Source of the DNA: Rattus norvegicus | Lineage: Eukaryota; Chordata; Mammalia; Rodentia; Muridae | Direction: 5' to 3' | NCBI RefSeq assembly: GCF_036323735.1 | Contig: NC_086040.1 | Coordinates: forward strand, 6,482,068 to 6,546,067 | Length of the DNA: 64,000 nt | In this document: positions 11,790 through 22,186 of the stretch, piece by piece | Numbering within the stretch: the stretch's first letter is position 1 | How the letters are laid out: each line of letters opens with the position of its first letter | Program-made: the position numbers and the translations under genes | The notes under the pieces: model-generated | Told to the model about the DNA's origin: nothing | The model's database searches: none | What the model saw: only the letters and a program-made list of their open reading frames with translations

Positions 11790-13135
11790 CGGCCTGCCAT
11801 AGGACACTGTTAGGACAAAACAGCAAGGAACATATTTTGAAAAGGTCTATACCATCCTCCCTCTGATAGAGGGCTATTACCAATATATACAAAGAACTGA
11901 AGACGTTAGAATTCAGAGAGCCAAATAACCCTACTAAAATTATGTTCCAGAACTAAACAAAGATTTCTCAACTGAGGAAAATCAAATATCTGAGAAGCAT
12001 CTAAAGAAATGTTCAACATTCTTAGTCATCAAGGAAATGTAAATGAAAACAACCCTGAGATTCCACTTCACACATGTAAGAATGTCTTAAATAATAAAAC
12101 TCAGGAGGAAGCAGATGTTGATAAAGATGTCAAGGAAGAGGAATGATCCTACTTCATTGGTGGGATTACAAACTGGTTCAACAATTCTGGAAATGAGTCT
12201 GGAGATTCCTCAGAAAATTGGAAATTGCACTACCGTAGGACCCAGATATACCCATCCTGAGGATATACCCAAAGGATGCTCCAACATGCAAAAATGACAC
12301 ATGGTCAACTGTTCAGAACAGCCTTATTCATGATACCAGGAGCTAGAAGGAAGCCTAAAGGCACTCATCAGAGGAATGGATACAGAAAATGTAGTACATC
12401 TACACAATGGTGTGATATTTGGGTATCAAAAGCAATGATTTCAAGAAATTCATAGACAAATGGACTGAACTAGAAAATATAATACTAACTTAGGTAACAC
12501 AACCACAGAAAAACACACATGGAAAGAAATCACAGCAAATAGATATTGCCACAAAAGCTCAAAAAAAGCTAAGACCGAAGATGCAGAATGCAGACCACTG
12601 GAATCCCAAGGACACCCAAAATGTGCATTCTTCACTCTTTTTAAAAGGGGGAACAGAAATATCTATGAATTTAGAGGAGAAACTGAAGGAATCCCATTCC
12701 GAGCATTACGTCCACAGAGCAGTGAACTGAAAACGGACCTCTTGTTGGTATATTTTGGGGAAGAATTACAAGAGGTGAAAGGGATTTCAACCCTATAAGA
12801 ACAACAATGCCAATGAACCAGAGCTTTCTGGTACTAGACCAATATTCAAAGATTGTACATGGACAGACCTATGGTTCCAACTGCATATGTAGAAGAGGAT
12901 AGCATTGTTGGGAACCAATGGAAGGAGAATTTAGTGGTCCAACCTACGTTTAACTCTCACTTCAAGAGAATATCAATGTGCACTAAGGGAGGTTATAGAA
13001 GAAGGTTAGGGAGCCCAGTTCGGGCTCTTATAAACAGGAAACTGTGAAAAAAAAAACAAAATTTGAAATGCAAATATAGAAATATCCGATTAAAAAAGCA
13101 ATAAAATTTGCTAAAAATTAAAAAAAATGAAAGAA
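11790..13135 (+). mobile_element. Old L1 (Lx-like) 3' fragment: end of ORF2 plus 3'UTR
   Basis: From about 11790 the sequence follows the last third of L1 ORF2 with many frameshifts. It includes the equivalents of the GEECR..AEKHLKKCS region, the GIYPKD region and the WRYIYTMEYYSAI region of the intact copy. From about 12640 it continues into an L1 3'UTR with the characteristic 'gaacaacaatgccaa' and 'ccagagctttctgg' blocks, ending in an A-rich tail near 13050-13135. The divergence from the intact L1 in this window is high, consistent with an ancient Lx-type element. This is the first member of a series of L1 3'UTR pieces that are built into the downstream 2.25-kb repeat. Confidence 0.8.
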
Positions 13136-14772
13136 AGTAAAGAAATCTGCCAGCTAATTACACATATTGACTCAGAAATCTAAAGTGTCACTCTCAGGTT
13201 ATGGTAATCAGAGTAATACTAGTGGAAAGACTGAGATGAAGAAGTCTCAACTAGAATCACTTCTCTCTCCCAGATGTCAGTGTTAGATACACACTGCACT
13301 TTAGGAATCCAAAGGATGGAGGAGTATACACTGAGTTGAGGACACAATACTTGTGTTTGGCTTCTTCCTTAGCAACTTTTTCTTCAGGGCAAAAATAACA
13401 AAAGTCATGAGCTGTCAGGAAAACAACTGCCCATCCCAACCCCTGTTTTTTGAATAAAGAAATTAATGATTTAAACCATCTGACTTCCAGGAAGCATTAC
13501 AAGGAAGGAAATCTAGATGCTTCTAAGAGTATGACAGCTCCCAATTCCTGTATGTGGAAGGCTCAGATCAAGACTATCTCTTCAGTGGAACCACTCAACC
13601 CCTACCCATGAATATTTGAGCTTTCCCACATATTTCTTTCTTTTTTATACCTAGACAGAAGGCCAGCTTCCTTCTTCACATTTCTGATCTCTTCATCCTC
13701 TTTGTTCTCCCACCCAAATGGCTGTATACTCTGAATAGAAGGCTAATTGGTAAACCCTACATGTACTGAAGGAATATATGAGGTGCAGTTGAAGACACAA
13801 CAACACCTGTGACATCACAGAAGAAGCTAGGCCTCTCCAGGATGCAAGAGATTTTTCAGGGAGGTCCTAATGTTGATATCACTGAGAACTGCCATTTCCT
13901 ACCTGCTGAACAGCTTTCCTTACATTGAAGAGATTCAAGGGTGCCCTTTCCAGGTGTGTCTCCTGTGACACAGTGGAAACCTTTATGCACTACATCTCTC
14001 TAAAGCTAGAGACTTCATTTGCTTCATTAGTGGTTACATGGTCTGAATGGAGAAACTTAGTCAAGGGACTTGGGATGGTTAATAATGTTCTAGGAATGTG
14101 GAGTGGAGGATATTCTTCTGGATAATATTTTTATTCAATGGACAATTCCTGTGACATATGATTCAATTTCTTCAGTTTTCTCTGTTTCCCAAAGGCTAGT
14201 GTTTTCACTACAGACCTTTAATTGAGTGAGTATTTTATTAAATTTTCTTATTGTACATGCCTTTATATGGACCTTTTTATAAATTCCTGAATGTGTACTA
14301 AAAATTCTATTTTCTAGTTCAAGTTTTTGCAATGATTTTGGCAACAAAGTGGGCTCAGCTACAGAGTGCCTATAACAGTGTAAATATTGTGCACCTCTTC
14401 CAAATGATAAACTCCCAAAGACTTATTTAATCAAACAGTTACCAGACATCAGTAAAGCAAAGTACAACATAGATTACAGAGTGCGGTTCTGTAGTCCCAT
14501 TAGATATTAGTTCTCTAATATCTAACTTCATGTGTTCCCATGGCCAGGCTTGAGGATTTTTTAGATATTTTACCATAATTCTTTCTTCTGGCCAAACATA
14601 AGAGATAGGAGGATGATCAGGGAGAGGAATGGCTTGAGGTCCATGGAAACCTGAACATAATTAGTTTCATCAGAAAAGGAGGTAGTCTGTCATTTGTGGA
14701 TTCTACATTCTTGACCTAGTTGCTCAGAATCCATGTTAAAATTCCACCTAACCTCCAAGCTTTAGGAGCCAC
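13136..14772 (+). repeat. Unit A, non-L1 part
   Basis: First copy of the 1.6-kb non-L1 portion. It runs from a 'ctgccagctaat' block, past 'ggaaggctcagatcaa' and 'ggtgccctttccagg'-like blocks, to the microsatellite slot at about 14773. No recognised coding potential; the best open frames are about 65 codons and are not shared in frame with other units. Confidence 0.75.
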
Positions 14773-14792
14773 CAAATATATATATTATATAT
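14773..14792. repeat. Microsatellite slot between units A and B: short (AT)n
   Basis: A short AT-rich run (atatatattatatatat) immediately before the 'gccaccaaaact' block that starts the next unit. The same slot holds other motifs in other units. Confidence 0.85.
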
Positions 14793-15895
14793 GCCACCAA
14801 AACTAGGTATGATTGATGAAGCTAAGAAATGCATCCTGCCTGGAACTTTATAGAGATCTTCCCTGAGAGACACAGTTAGAGCATGTCAAATACAGAAGTG
14901 AGTGATAGTGGCAAACCAGTGACATTTAAATGTACCTCTTGTTGGTAGATTTTGAGAAAGGATTACAAGAGCTGTGTAAGTGAGGGGTCTGAGGGTACCT
15001 GGAAGAGAATTGGGGACAAGCAATGTGAAGAAGGATGCCAAGACAATAGTCTGAATCATGCATCAATTTTATTTTTTTCCATGGCTGAATTTATACCACA
15101 ACAAGGGTAACAGAGGGAGAGGGGAAGTAAGAAACAGTTATGCAGGCCAAGGACACAATATTCGTGTGGTCAGAAAATCGCCCAATTTTGACAGGATGTC
15201 AGAAAGTTCACAGAATTGTCATATTATTAGTCATCAGGACACCTTTATCAAAATATTATTTTTCTTGACCACCAGATTTGTAATCTGTTCCTGCACCTGG
15301 CTGGGGATTTTTCATGAACACAGTCATACTTAATTCTAACCATACTAATAACATCAACAACATAAGGCTTAAATGGCATCACTCCTGACATATCCCCCTT
15401 CCTTATAGTCAAATGAATAGGTGTGAAATGGCTATGTTTGTTCTGGAATGAACCACTCAAGAACTTTGTCTGTCTTAGGTTGAGTGATATTTGTCACATG
15501 GCCAAGAGAATCTTTTAGCCAGTGTCCGTCATGGGATAAGGCAGCAACTAATGGCGCCCACCCGTCACATGTCGTTGTCCCTTTATTCGTGAATATATCA
15601 CTCTCTTACCCGTCATTCGCTGTCCAGCTTAGCACACAGGGGTGACAATATCTTAATTTTTCAGCAAAGGTATCAGGACAGTAGGCAGAAAAGAATGCTG
15701 CCCTCATTTGACTGAAGGACAAAAATATCCTTACCTGGGCTGGAGGAGATATGTAGGTGAGCTTGTCCCTCATCAAAGCCCCTTCCATAGACAGCCTCTG
15801 ATAATATACCTGAATAGAAAACTGCCAGCTAATCATGTCTATTGACTCAGAAATCTAAAGGGTCATTGTCAGGGAATGATAGTCAGAGAGGTACA
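14793..15895 (+). repeat. Unit B, truncated and interrupted
   Basis: Positions 14793-14976 match the start of the L1-3'UTR part of the unit. Positions 14977-15821 are foreign (see separate entry). Positions 15822-15893 match the 'ctgccagctaat' block, after which the sequence jumps straight to the next microsatellite/L1-3'UTR junction near 15895. About 1.5 kb of the expected unit is therefore missing. Confidence 0.7.
14977..15821 (-). other. Foreign insert in unit B, possible endogenous-retrovirus remnant
   Basis: This 845-bp block is absent from the other array units. On the minus strand it has an open segment ending at 15606 that stops at a TGA-less frame break, directly followed in another frame by an open segment of roughly 65 codons ending near 15463; the latter contains an N-glycosylation sequon (NIT). 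A second minus-strand frame spans 15248-15460. A reverse-strand AATAAA-like motif lies near 15064. This arrangement is compatible with a decayed retroviral envelope/LTR piece, but I cannot name a family and the ends lack clear TG..CA boundaries. It is broken and cannot encode a complete protein. Confidence 0.3.
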
Positions 15896-18157
15896 AGAGA
15901 ATATATATGCACCACAAAACAAGATAAGATTGAGGAAACTGAGAAGTAGTGCAAGCTGCCAGGAAGCAGATATAGATTTTTCCTGGCAGACAAAGTTAGA
16001 GCATGTCAAATAGAGAAGTGAATATTAGTGGCAAACCAGTGAACTGAAAATGGGCCTCTTGTTGGTAGATTTTGAGAAAGGATTACAAGACCTGATTGTG
16101 CGTTGAACCCCATAAGAACAACAATGTCAACGAACCAGAGTGTTCTGGTACTAAAACAATAATCAAAGACTGTTTTTGGACAGAGCTATGGCTCCAAATG
16201 CATATGTAGCAGAGGATGGCCTTGATGTGCACCAATAGAAGGAGAAGCCCTTGGTGTCCCCTAGGGAATGACAAGGTACCGTAAGGGGAATTAGATAAGA
16301 AGGGGATGGGGACTACTTAGGTATCTTATGGACAGAAAAGTTGGAAAGGAAATAACATTTGAAATGTAAATATAGAAATATCCATTTAAAAATGCAGGCT
16401 GTGGATTTAGCTCAGTGGTAGAGCACTTACCTAGGAAGCACAAGGCCCTGGGTTCGGTCCCCAGCTCCGAAAAAAAGAACCAAAAAAAATGCAATAAATT
16501 TTGTTAAAATAAAAAGAAAAATGAAAGAAATAAAAGAAAAGAGAACTTCCAGCTAATCACATCTATGCACTCAGAAATCTAAAGAATCACTGTCAGGGAA
16601 TGGTAGTCAGAGTAATACTAGTCGAAAGATTGAAATGATGTAGTCTCAACTAGAAGCACTTCTCGCTCCCAGATATCAGTGTCAGACACAAACTGGACTC
16701 TAGGTATCCAAAGCATGACTGAGTTTACTCTGAGTTGAGGACACAATACTTGTCTTTCTCTTCTTCCTTAGGTTTTTCTTCTGGACTGATAGATTAAAGC
16801 CATGAACTGTCAGAAAACAAATGTACCAAGATGAAAACCTGTCTTTTGTTATAAAAAATGTAATGATATAAACTCTCTGATTTCCAGGAACCATAGCAAG
16901 CAAGGAAGTCCAGATGCTACTGAGAGGCTCCAATCTCTTTATTCCCATATGTGGAAGGCTCAGATCTAGGCTATCTCATCAGTGATTCCACTCAACCCCT
17001 ACACAAGACTCACTGAGCTTTCCCAGGACCACATATTTCTTCCTTTTTTAATACCAAGACAGAAGGCCAGGTTCCTTCTCCCCATCTCTGATCTCTTCAT
17101 CCTCTTTGTTTTCCTTCCCAAATGGTTGTTTACTCTGAATTAGAGGCCAATATGCAAATCCTAGAGGTAAGGAATGAATATCTGAGAGTCAGTTGTTGTC
17201 AGGACAACACTTGTGACAACATATAAAAGGATAGAGCTACTCAATATACAAGAGATTTTTCAGGGAGGGCCTAATGGTGATATCACTGAGAACTGCCATA
17301 GCCTACCTGCTGAATAGATTTACTTACATTGACTAGATTTGGAGGTGCCCTTTCCAGGAGTGTCTCCTGTGACAGAGTGGAAATTTTACATGCTAGATCT
17401 CTCTAAAGATAGAGACTTCTCTCTGCTTCATTAGTGATTACATGCTCTAAATGGAGAAAGTTCTACAGAGACTTGGCATGGGCAGAAAAGATCGAGGAAC
17501 AAGGAGTGAAGGAGATTCTTCTGGCGACTAATTTTATTCCCAATTCCAATCCTGTGACATACAGTTCAATTCCCTAGGTTTCCTCAGTTTTCCATGTGCT
17601 AGTATTTTCCTTCAGACCTTTAATTGAGTGAATATTGTTTTACATTTTCTGATTTTACATTCATTGACAGGGGACATTATATATATTCCTGCAGGTGTAC
17701 TCAAAAATTTCATTTTTCCAATGAATTTGGCAAAAAACTTGGCCCAGCTATAGAGTGAATAAACAGTGGAAATATTCTGTACATACTTCAAATGATCAAT
17801 TCCCAAATCCTTATTTTATCCAAAAATTACCAGACATCAATAAAGCAAAAGACCACATGGACTATACAATTCTCTTCTCTAGTCACATTTGATATCTGTA
17901 CTACATTATCTACCTTCCTGTGTTCCCATGGCCAGACTTGAAGGTTTTAGATGTTTTACCATGATTCTTAGGTCCAAATATAAGAAATAGGAGGATGGGC
18001 AGGGTGAAGAAATCTTGAGGAACAGTGAAACCTCAACTTCAAGTACAGAAGGGAGTCTATTTATCATTGTCATTTGTAAATTCTAAATTCTTGACCTCTT
18101 TGCGCAGAATCCCTGTTAACATTCCACCTTACCAAATAGCTGTATGAGGAACCAAAA
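15896..18157 (+). repeat. Unit C of the 2.25-kb array
   Basis: Starts with 'atatatatgcaccac' and the L1-3'UTR part (about 15905-16540, carrying an ID SINE at 16397-16484). It then follows the non-L1 part through 'ctgccagctaat'-type and 'gaagtccagatgct' blocks to the microsatellite at 18158. Apart from the ID element it is the most complete unit in block 1. Confidence 0.8.
16388..16493 (+). mobile_element. ID SINE (BC1-related) with target site duplication
   Basis: The ID body at 16397-16470 begins 'ggctgtggatttagctcag' and contains the Pol III A box (TAGCTCAGTGG) and B box (GGTTCGGTCCC), as in BC1 RNA and its tRNA-Ala ancestor. An A-rich tail follows to 16484. It is flanked by a perfect 9-bp direct repeat, aaaaatgca, at 16388-16396 and 16485-16493. 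ID elements are non-autonomous and use L1 machinery. The perfect flanking repeat and well-kept body indicate a relatively recent insertion, in the L1-3'UTR part of unit C and absent from the sister units. Confidence 0.95.
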
Positions 18158-18219
18158 GTGTGTGTGTGTGTGTGTGAGTTTGTGTGTGTGTGTGTTTGTG
18201 TGTGTGTCTGTGTGTGTAT
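18158..18219. repeat. Microsatellite slot between units C and D: (TG)n
   Basis: Interrupted TG repeat (tgtgtg..tgagtt..tgtgtttg..tgtctg) at the position where other units carry (TA)n or TATG-type repeats. Confidence 0.95.
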
Positions 18220-19880
18220 CAGCCACCAAAAATAAATGATTGATGACGCTAAGAAGTGCATTCTGCCAGAAAATGGATATAGATATGTTTTGAGAGATAC
18301 AGCTAGAGCCTGTAAATATTAAAGTGAATGCTTGTAGCAAACCATTGAACCAAAAATGGACCTCTAGTTGGTAGATTTTGTGAAAGGCTAAAAAGAGTTG
18401 AAGGGGATTTCAACCCCAGAAGAACAACAATCCTAGTGATCAAAACTTTCTGGTACGAGACCAATATTGAAAGACTTAACGTGAACAGACCTATGTCTCC
18501 AATTGCATATGTAGCAGAGGATGGCCTTGATGGGCACCAAAGGAAGGAGAGGCCCATGGTCCTTTCTTGGATTGACTCACAGTTAAAAAGAATTTGAAGG
18601 GACAGTAAGTGGGGTTATAGAAGAAGTGGAAAGGGACTTGTTAGGGATCTTATGGGAGGAAACTCTAAATGGAAATATTATTATAAATGTAAATATAAAT
18701 ATGTACATTAAGAAAACAAATAAAATTTGTAAAAAATTACAAAAAATATAAGAAATATAAGAAAAGAGGACTGCCAGCTAATCAGAGCTATTGACAGGAA
18801 AACTAATAGGTCACTGTCAGAGAATGATAGTCATAGAAATAATATTGGAAAGACTGAGTTGATGAAATCTCAAGTAGAAGCACTTCTCTCTCCCAGGTAT
18901 CAGTGTCAGACACAAACTGCAGTATAGGGGTCCAAATCCTGAAGGAGTTTACTTTGAGCTGAGGACACAATACTCCTCCATCCCTTCTTCCTTAGGACCT
19001 TTTTCTTATTGACAAAAATAACAAAGGCCATGAGCTCTCAGGAAAACAACTGTGCCCTTCCCAACACTTGGCTTTTGGAATAAAGAAATGAGTGATATAA
19101 ACTCACTGACTTCCAGGAACCATAATAACCAGGGAAGTCCAGATGCTTCTGAGAGGCGCCCATCTCCTGATTCCCATATGTGGAAGGCTCAGATCAAGGC
19201 TATCTCTTCAGGAATCCCATTAAACACCTACCCAGTACTCACTGAACTCTCCAATGGACAATGTATTTCTTCCTTTTTTATACCAAGACAGAAGGGCAGC
19301 TTCCTTCTCCCCATCTCTGATATCTTCATCCTATTTGTTCCTCCTCCCAAATGGCTGTTTACTTTGAATTAGAGGCCAACTATTAAGCCCTAGAGGTACT
19401 GAAGTAATATCTGAGAGGCAGGTGCTGTCACAACAACACTTGTGACCTCACAGAAGGAGCTAGGGCTCTCCAGGTTACAAGAGATTTTTCAGGGAGGTCC
19501 TAATGATGATGTCTCTGACAACTGCCAGGGCCTACCTGCTGAACAGTTTTCCTTACGTTGACCAGTTTCAAGAGTGCCTTCAAGACTATACAGGAGAGTC
19601 TCCTGTGACACAGTGGAAACCTTTATGTACTCCATCTCTCTAAACCTAGAGACTTCTCTTTACTTCATTAGTGGTTACATCCTCTGAATGGAGAAAGTTA
19701 GTCAGGAGCTTGGCATGGGTAGAAAAGATTTAGGAACATGGAGTATAGGAGATTCTTCTAGATAATATTTATATTCCCAAGTTCATTCCTGTAACATACA
19801 GTTCAAATTTCTAGGATTTCTCTGTTTCCCAACAGGCAGTATTTTCCCTATAGACCATTAATTTATTGAATATTGTATTA
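18220..19880 (+). repeat. Unit D of the 2.25-kb array (3'-incomplete)
   Basis: Begins with 'gccaccaaaaataaatgatt' and the L1-3'UTR part to about 18760, then the non-L1 part. Similarity to the other units ends near 19880, just after the 'attttccctatagacc' block. An open frame at 19052-19372 (106 codons, plus) covers the landmark region. It is not kept open at comparable length in units A, C, E or F, so I treat it as chance, although a shorter frame in G (43631-43858) overlaps the same part. Confidence 0.8.
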
Positions 19881-20121
19881 CAAAAATGTGATCATGTTCT
19901 AGCTTTCTTCTCTTGCTTAGTGCTGAAAAAAGTGACACCAAATATGTATTAGAAGAAATATTACATAGTACACCTAAAGAAAACAATTTCCTCCCAAGGC
20001 CAATGTAACTTCATAAGTAAGCAATTTGAATTTACAGAGAAATGGTTAAATATTGTATTATTTACCTTTAAAATTACTCTTATAAGAATCTTTTGAAAAA
20101 CAGAAATATAAACATCTGTAT
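19881..20121. other. Unassigned sequence left of the full-length L1
   Basis: About 240 bp that belongs neither to the array nor to the L1. It continues, after removal of the L1, with the sequence from 26758 onward. Confidence 0.5.
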
Positions 20122-20585
20122 AAAAATGTCATATATGCTTCCTGGTTGCTGCCGCTGCAGAGAGCCCCTGGGCAGCACCCCACGAGCGAACTTGAGCCTC
20201 GGGACCACAGGTAAGACCAAATTTTCAGCTGCAAGAAAGCTGCCTGGTGAGCTTGGGACACACGGAAGCAGAATTTCTCTAGAACCGGGCACGTTCTGTG
20301 TTTACCGGAAGTCCCACACCGGCGGATCCCGGCACGCAGCAGCTCTCTGCTCCCAGACCCGGTGAGAGAGAGACCCAACCGCCTGGTCAGGTGGGCACTC
20401 CTGAGGCTGCAGAGCGGAAGAGACCACCAACACTGCCCACCCCTGCCCACATCCCTGGCCCAAGAGGAAACTGTATAAGGCCTCTGGGCTCCCGTGGGGG
20501 AGGGCCCAGGAGCAGCAGGACCCCTGCCAGAGACACCGCCGGAACCTGAAAGAAACAGACCTGATAAACAGTTCTCTGCACCCAA
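20058..20585 (-). other. Antisense frame running from the L1 5'UTR into host DNA, 175 codons
   Basis: A second antisense frame, in a different frame from the 186-codon one, starts at 20585. It runs through the first monomer, crosses the L1 left end at 20141 and the target site duplication, and ends in flanking DNA at 20058. The last 20 or so codons are therefore host-derived. This is the layout described for primate ORF0 fusion products, but here it is only a reading frame with no evidence of expression. Confidence 0.25.
20122..20140 (+). repeat. Target site duplication of the full-length L1, left
   Basis: The 19-bp sequence aaaaatgtcatatatgctt here is repeated exactly at 26739-26757. A perfect duplication of this length is the hallmark of L1 endonuclease-primed integration, and its lack of decay suggests a young insertion. 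Confidence 0.95.
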
Positions 20586-21053
20586 ATCCCATGGGAGGGA
20601 GAGCTAAACCTTCAGAGAGGCAGACAAGCCTGGGAAACCAGAAGAGACTGCTCCCTGCACACACAAATCGGACGCCAGAGGAAAAAGCCAAAGACCATCT
20701 GGAACCCTGGTGCACTGAAGCTCCCGGAAGGGGCGGCACAGGTCTTCCTGGTTGCTGCCGCTGCAGAGAGCCCCTGGACAGCACCCCACGAGCAAACCTG
20801 AGCCTCGGGACCACAGGTAAGACCAAATTTTCTGCTGCAAGAAAGCTGCCTGGTGAACTCAAGACACAGGCCCACAGGAACAGCTGAAGACCTGTAGAGA
20901 GGAAAAACTACACGCCCGAAAGCAGAACACTCTGTCCCCATAACTGACTGAAAGAGAGGGAAACAGGTCTACAGCACTCCTGACACACAGGCTTATAGGA
21001 CAGTCTAGCCACTGTCAGAAATAGCAGAACAAAGTAACACTAGAGATAATCTG
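20141..21053 (+). promoter_or_regulatory. L1 5'UTR / internal promoter with approximately 600-bp monomers
   Basis: The block beginning 'cctggttgctgccgctgcag' occurs at 20141 and again at about 20744, so the monomer period is about 603 bp. The second copy is partial (about 130 bp) and passes into a tether that leads to ORF1. The region is GC- and CpG-rich compared with everything around it. Known rodent L1 5'UTRs act as internal RNA polymerase II promoters. The roughly 600-bp monomer is the rat form. Transcription start at the monomer edge is inferred from the insertion boundary. Confidence 0.85.
20302..20862 (-). other. Antisense open frame in the L1 5'UTR (ORF0-like), 186 codons
   Basis: On the strand opposite the L1 an ATG-initiated frame of 186 codons crosses the junction between the two monomers and covers most of the first. 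The internal part beginning MGFGCRELFI and ending with SLSH..WEQ has a same-frame open counterpart in the degenerate L1 at 52701-52949. A related string, FWFPR.VC followed by PP..GF.CRELF, is also readable at 35758-36018 antisense to a third, more diverged L1. Primate L1s carry an antisense 5'UTR frame called ORF0; a rat equivalent is my inference. GC-rich DNA has few stops, so length alone is weak evidence. No domain is recognised. Confidence 0.4.
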
Positions 21054-22127
21054 ATGGCGAGAGGCAAGCGCAGGAACCCAAGCAACAGAAACCAAGACTA
21101 CATGCCATCATCGGAGCCCAATTCTCATACCAAAACAAACATGGAATATCCAAACACACCAGAAAAGCAAGATCTAGTTTCAAAATCATATTTGATCATG
21201 ATGCTGGAGGACTTCAAGAAAGACCTGAACACACTTAGGGAAGCACAGGAAAACATTAATAAACAAGTAAAAGCCTACAGAGAGGAATTGCAAAAATCCC
21301 TGAAAGAATTCCAGGAAAACACAATCAAACAGTTGAAGGAATTAAAAATGGAAATAGAAGCAATCAAGAAAGAACACATGGAAACAACCCTGGATATAGA
21401 AAACCAAAAGAAGAGACAAGGAGCTGTAGATACAAGCTTCACCAACAGAATACAAGAGATGGAAGAGAGAATCTCAGGAGCAGAAGATTCCATAGAAATC
21501 ATTGACTCAACTGTCAAAGATAATGTAAAGCGGAAAAAGCTACTGGTCCAAAACATACAGGAAATCCAGGACTCAATGAGAAGATCAAACCTAAGGATAA
21601 TAGGTATAGAAGAGAGTGAAGACTCCCAGCTCAAAGGACCAGTAAATATCTTCAACAAAATCATAGAAGAAAACTTCCCTAACCTAAAAAAAGAGTTACC
21701 CATAGACATACAAGAAGCCTACAGAACTCCAAATAGATTGGACCAGAAAAGAAACACCTCCCGTCACATAATTGTCAAAACACCAAACGCACAAAATAAA
21801 GAAAGAATATTAAAAGCAGTAAGGGAAAAAGGTCAAGTAACATATAAAGGGAGACCTATCAGAATCACACCAGACTTCTCGCCAGAAACTATGAAGGCCA
21901 GAAGATCCTGGACTGATGTTATACAGACCCTAAGAGAACACAAATGCCAGCCCAGATTACTGTATCCAGCAAAACTCTCAATTAACATTGATGGAGAAAC
22001 CAAGATATTCCATGACAAAACCAAATTTACACAATATCTTTCTACAAATCCAGCACTACAAAGGATAATAAATGGTAAAGCCCAACATAAGGAGGCAAGC
22101 TATACCCTAGAAGAAGCAAGAAACTAA
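21054..22127 (+). CDS. L1 ORF1p, nucleic-acid chaperone
   Basis: A 357-residue protein, the usual rodent length. ORF1p trimerises through a coiled coil, coats L1 RNA in cytoplasmic particles, and acts as a chaperone in target-primed reverse transcription. The basic N-terminus starts MARGKRRNPSNRNQDY. Residues about 45-155 are heptad-rich and highly charged, the coiled coil. Residues about 158-250 form the RRM-like domain, with LRIIGIEE and NIFNKIIEENFPNLK. Residues about 255-335 form the C-terminal domain, with REKG, RRSWTDVIQTL and QPRLLYPAKLSI. The start is the first ATG after the 5'UTR tether and aligns with the first ATG (53153) of the degenerate copy. No internal stop or frameshift. Confidence 0.96.
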   Translation: MARGKRRNPSNRNQDYMPSSEPNSHTKTNMEYPNTPEKQDLVSKSYLIMMLEDFKKDLNTLREAQENINKQVKAYREELQKSLKEFQENTIKQLKELKMEIEAIKKEHMETTLDIENQKKRQGAVDTSFTNRIQEMEERISGAEDSIEIIDSTVKDNVKRKKLLVQNIQEIQDSMRRSNLRIIGIEESEDSQLKGPVNIFNKIIEENFPNLKKELPIDIQEAYRTPNRLDQKRNTSRHIIVKTPNAQNKERILKAVREKGQVTYKGRPIRITPDFSPETMKARRSWTDVIQTLREHKCQPRLLYPAKLSINIDGETKIFHDKTKFTQYLSTNPALQRIINGKAQHKEASYTLEEARN

Positions 22128-22186
22128 TCGTCTTGGCAACAAAACACAAAGAATGAAAGCACACAAACATAACCTCACATCCAAAT

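Larger units (their letters stand above)
12660..19880 (+). repeat. 2.25-kb tandem array, block 1 (units A-D)
   Basis: Head-to-tail, same-orientation units, each consisting of an Lx-type L1 3'UTR remnant followed by about 1.6 kb of non-L1 sequence. The landmark 'gaagtccagatgct' or a close variant occurs near 13506, 16902 and 19135. Unit C to unit D spacing is about 2.23 kb. The larger A to C distance is explained by a truncated unit B hosting an insertion. The same units recur at 39300-46466 with the same spacing (about 2.25 kb). I recognise no gene in the non-L1 part. Confidence 0.85.

Noticed and set aside
16397..16470. tRNA gene
   Set aside because: It has Pol III A and B boxes and a tRNA-like 5' half, but the whole body, A tail and flanking direct repeat are those of an ID SINE.
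19052..19372. 106-codon frame in array unit D as a repeated gene
   Set aside because: The frame is not maintained in units A, C, E or F, and only partly in G, so there is no sign of coding constraint.
12660..19880. CRISPR array or satellite DNA
   Set aside because: The units are about 2.25 kb, with no short repeat/spacer structure; this is a vertebrate composite tandem repeat.
20093..20887. Plus-strand frames in the L1 5'UTR
   Set aside because: Short, GC-driven, and not clearly kept in the same frame in the other L1 copies, unlike the antisense frame.
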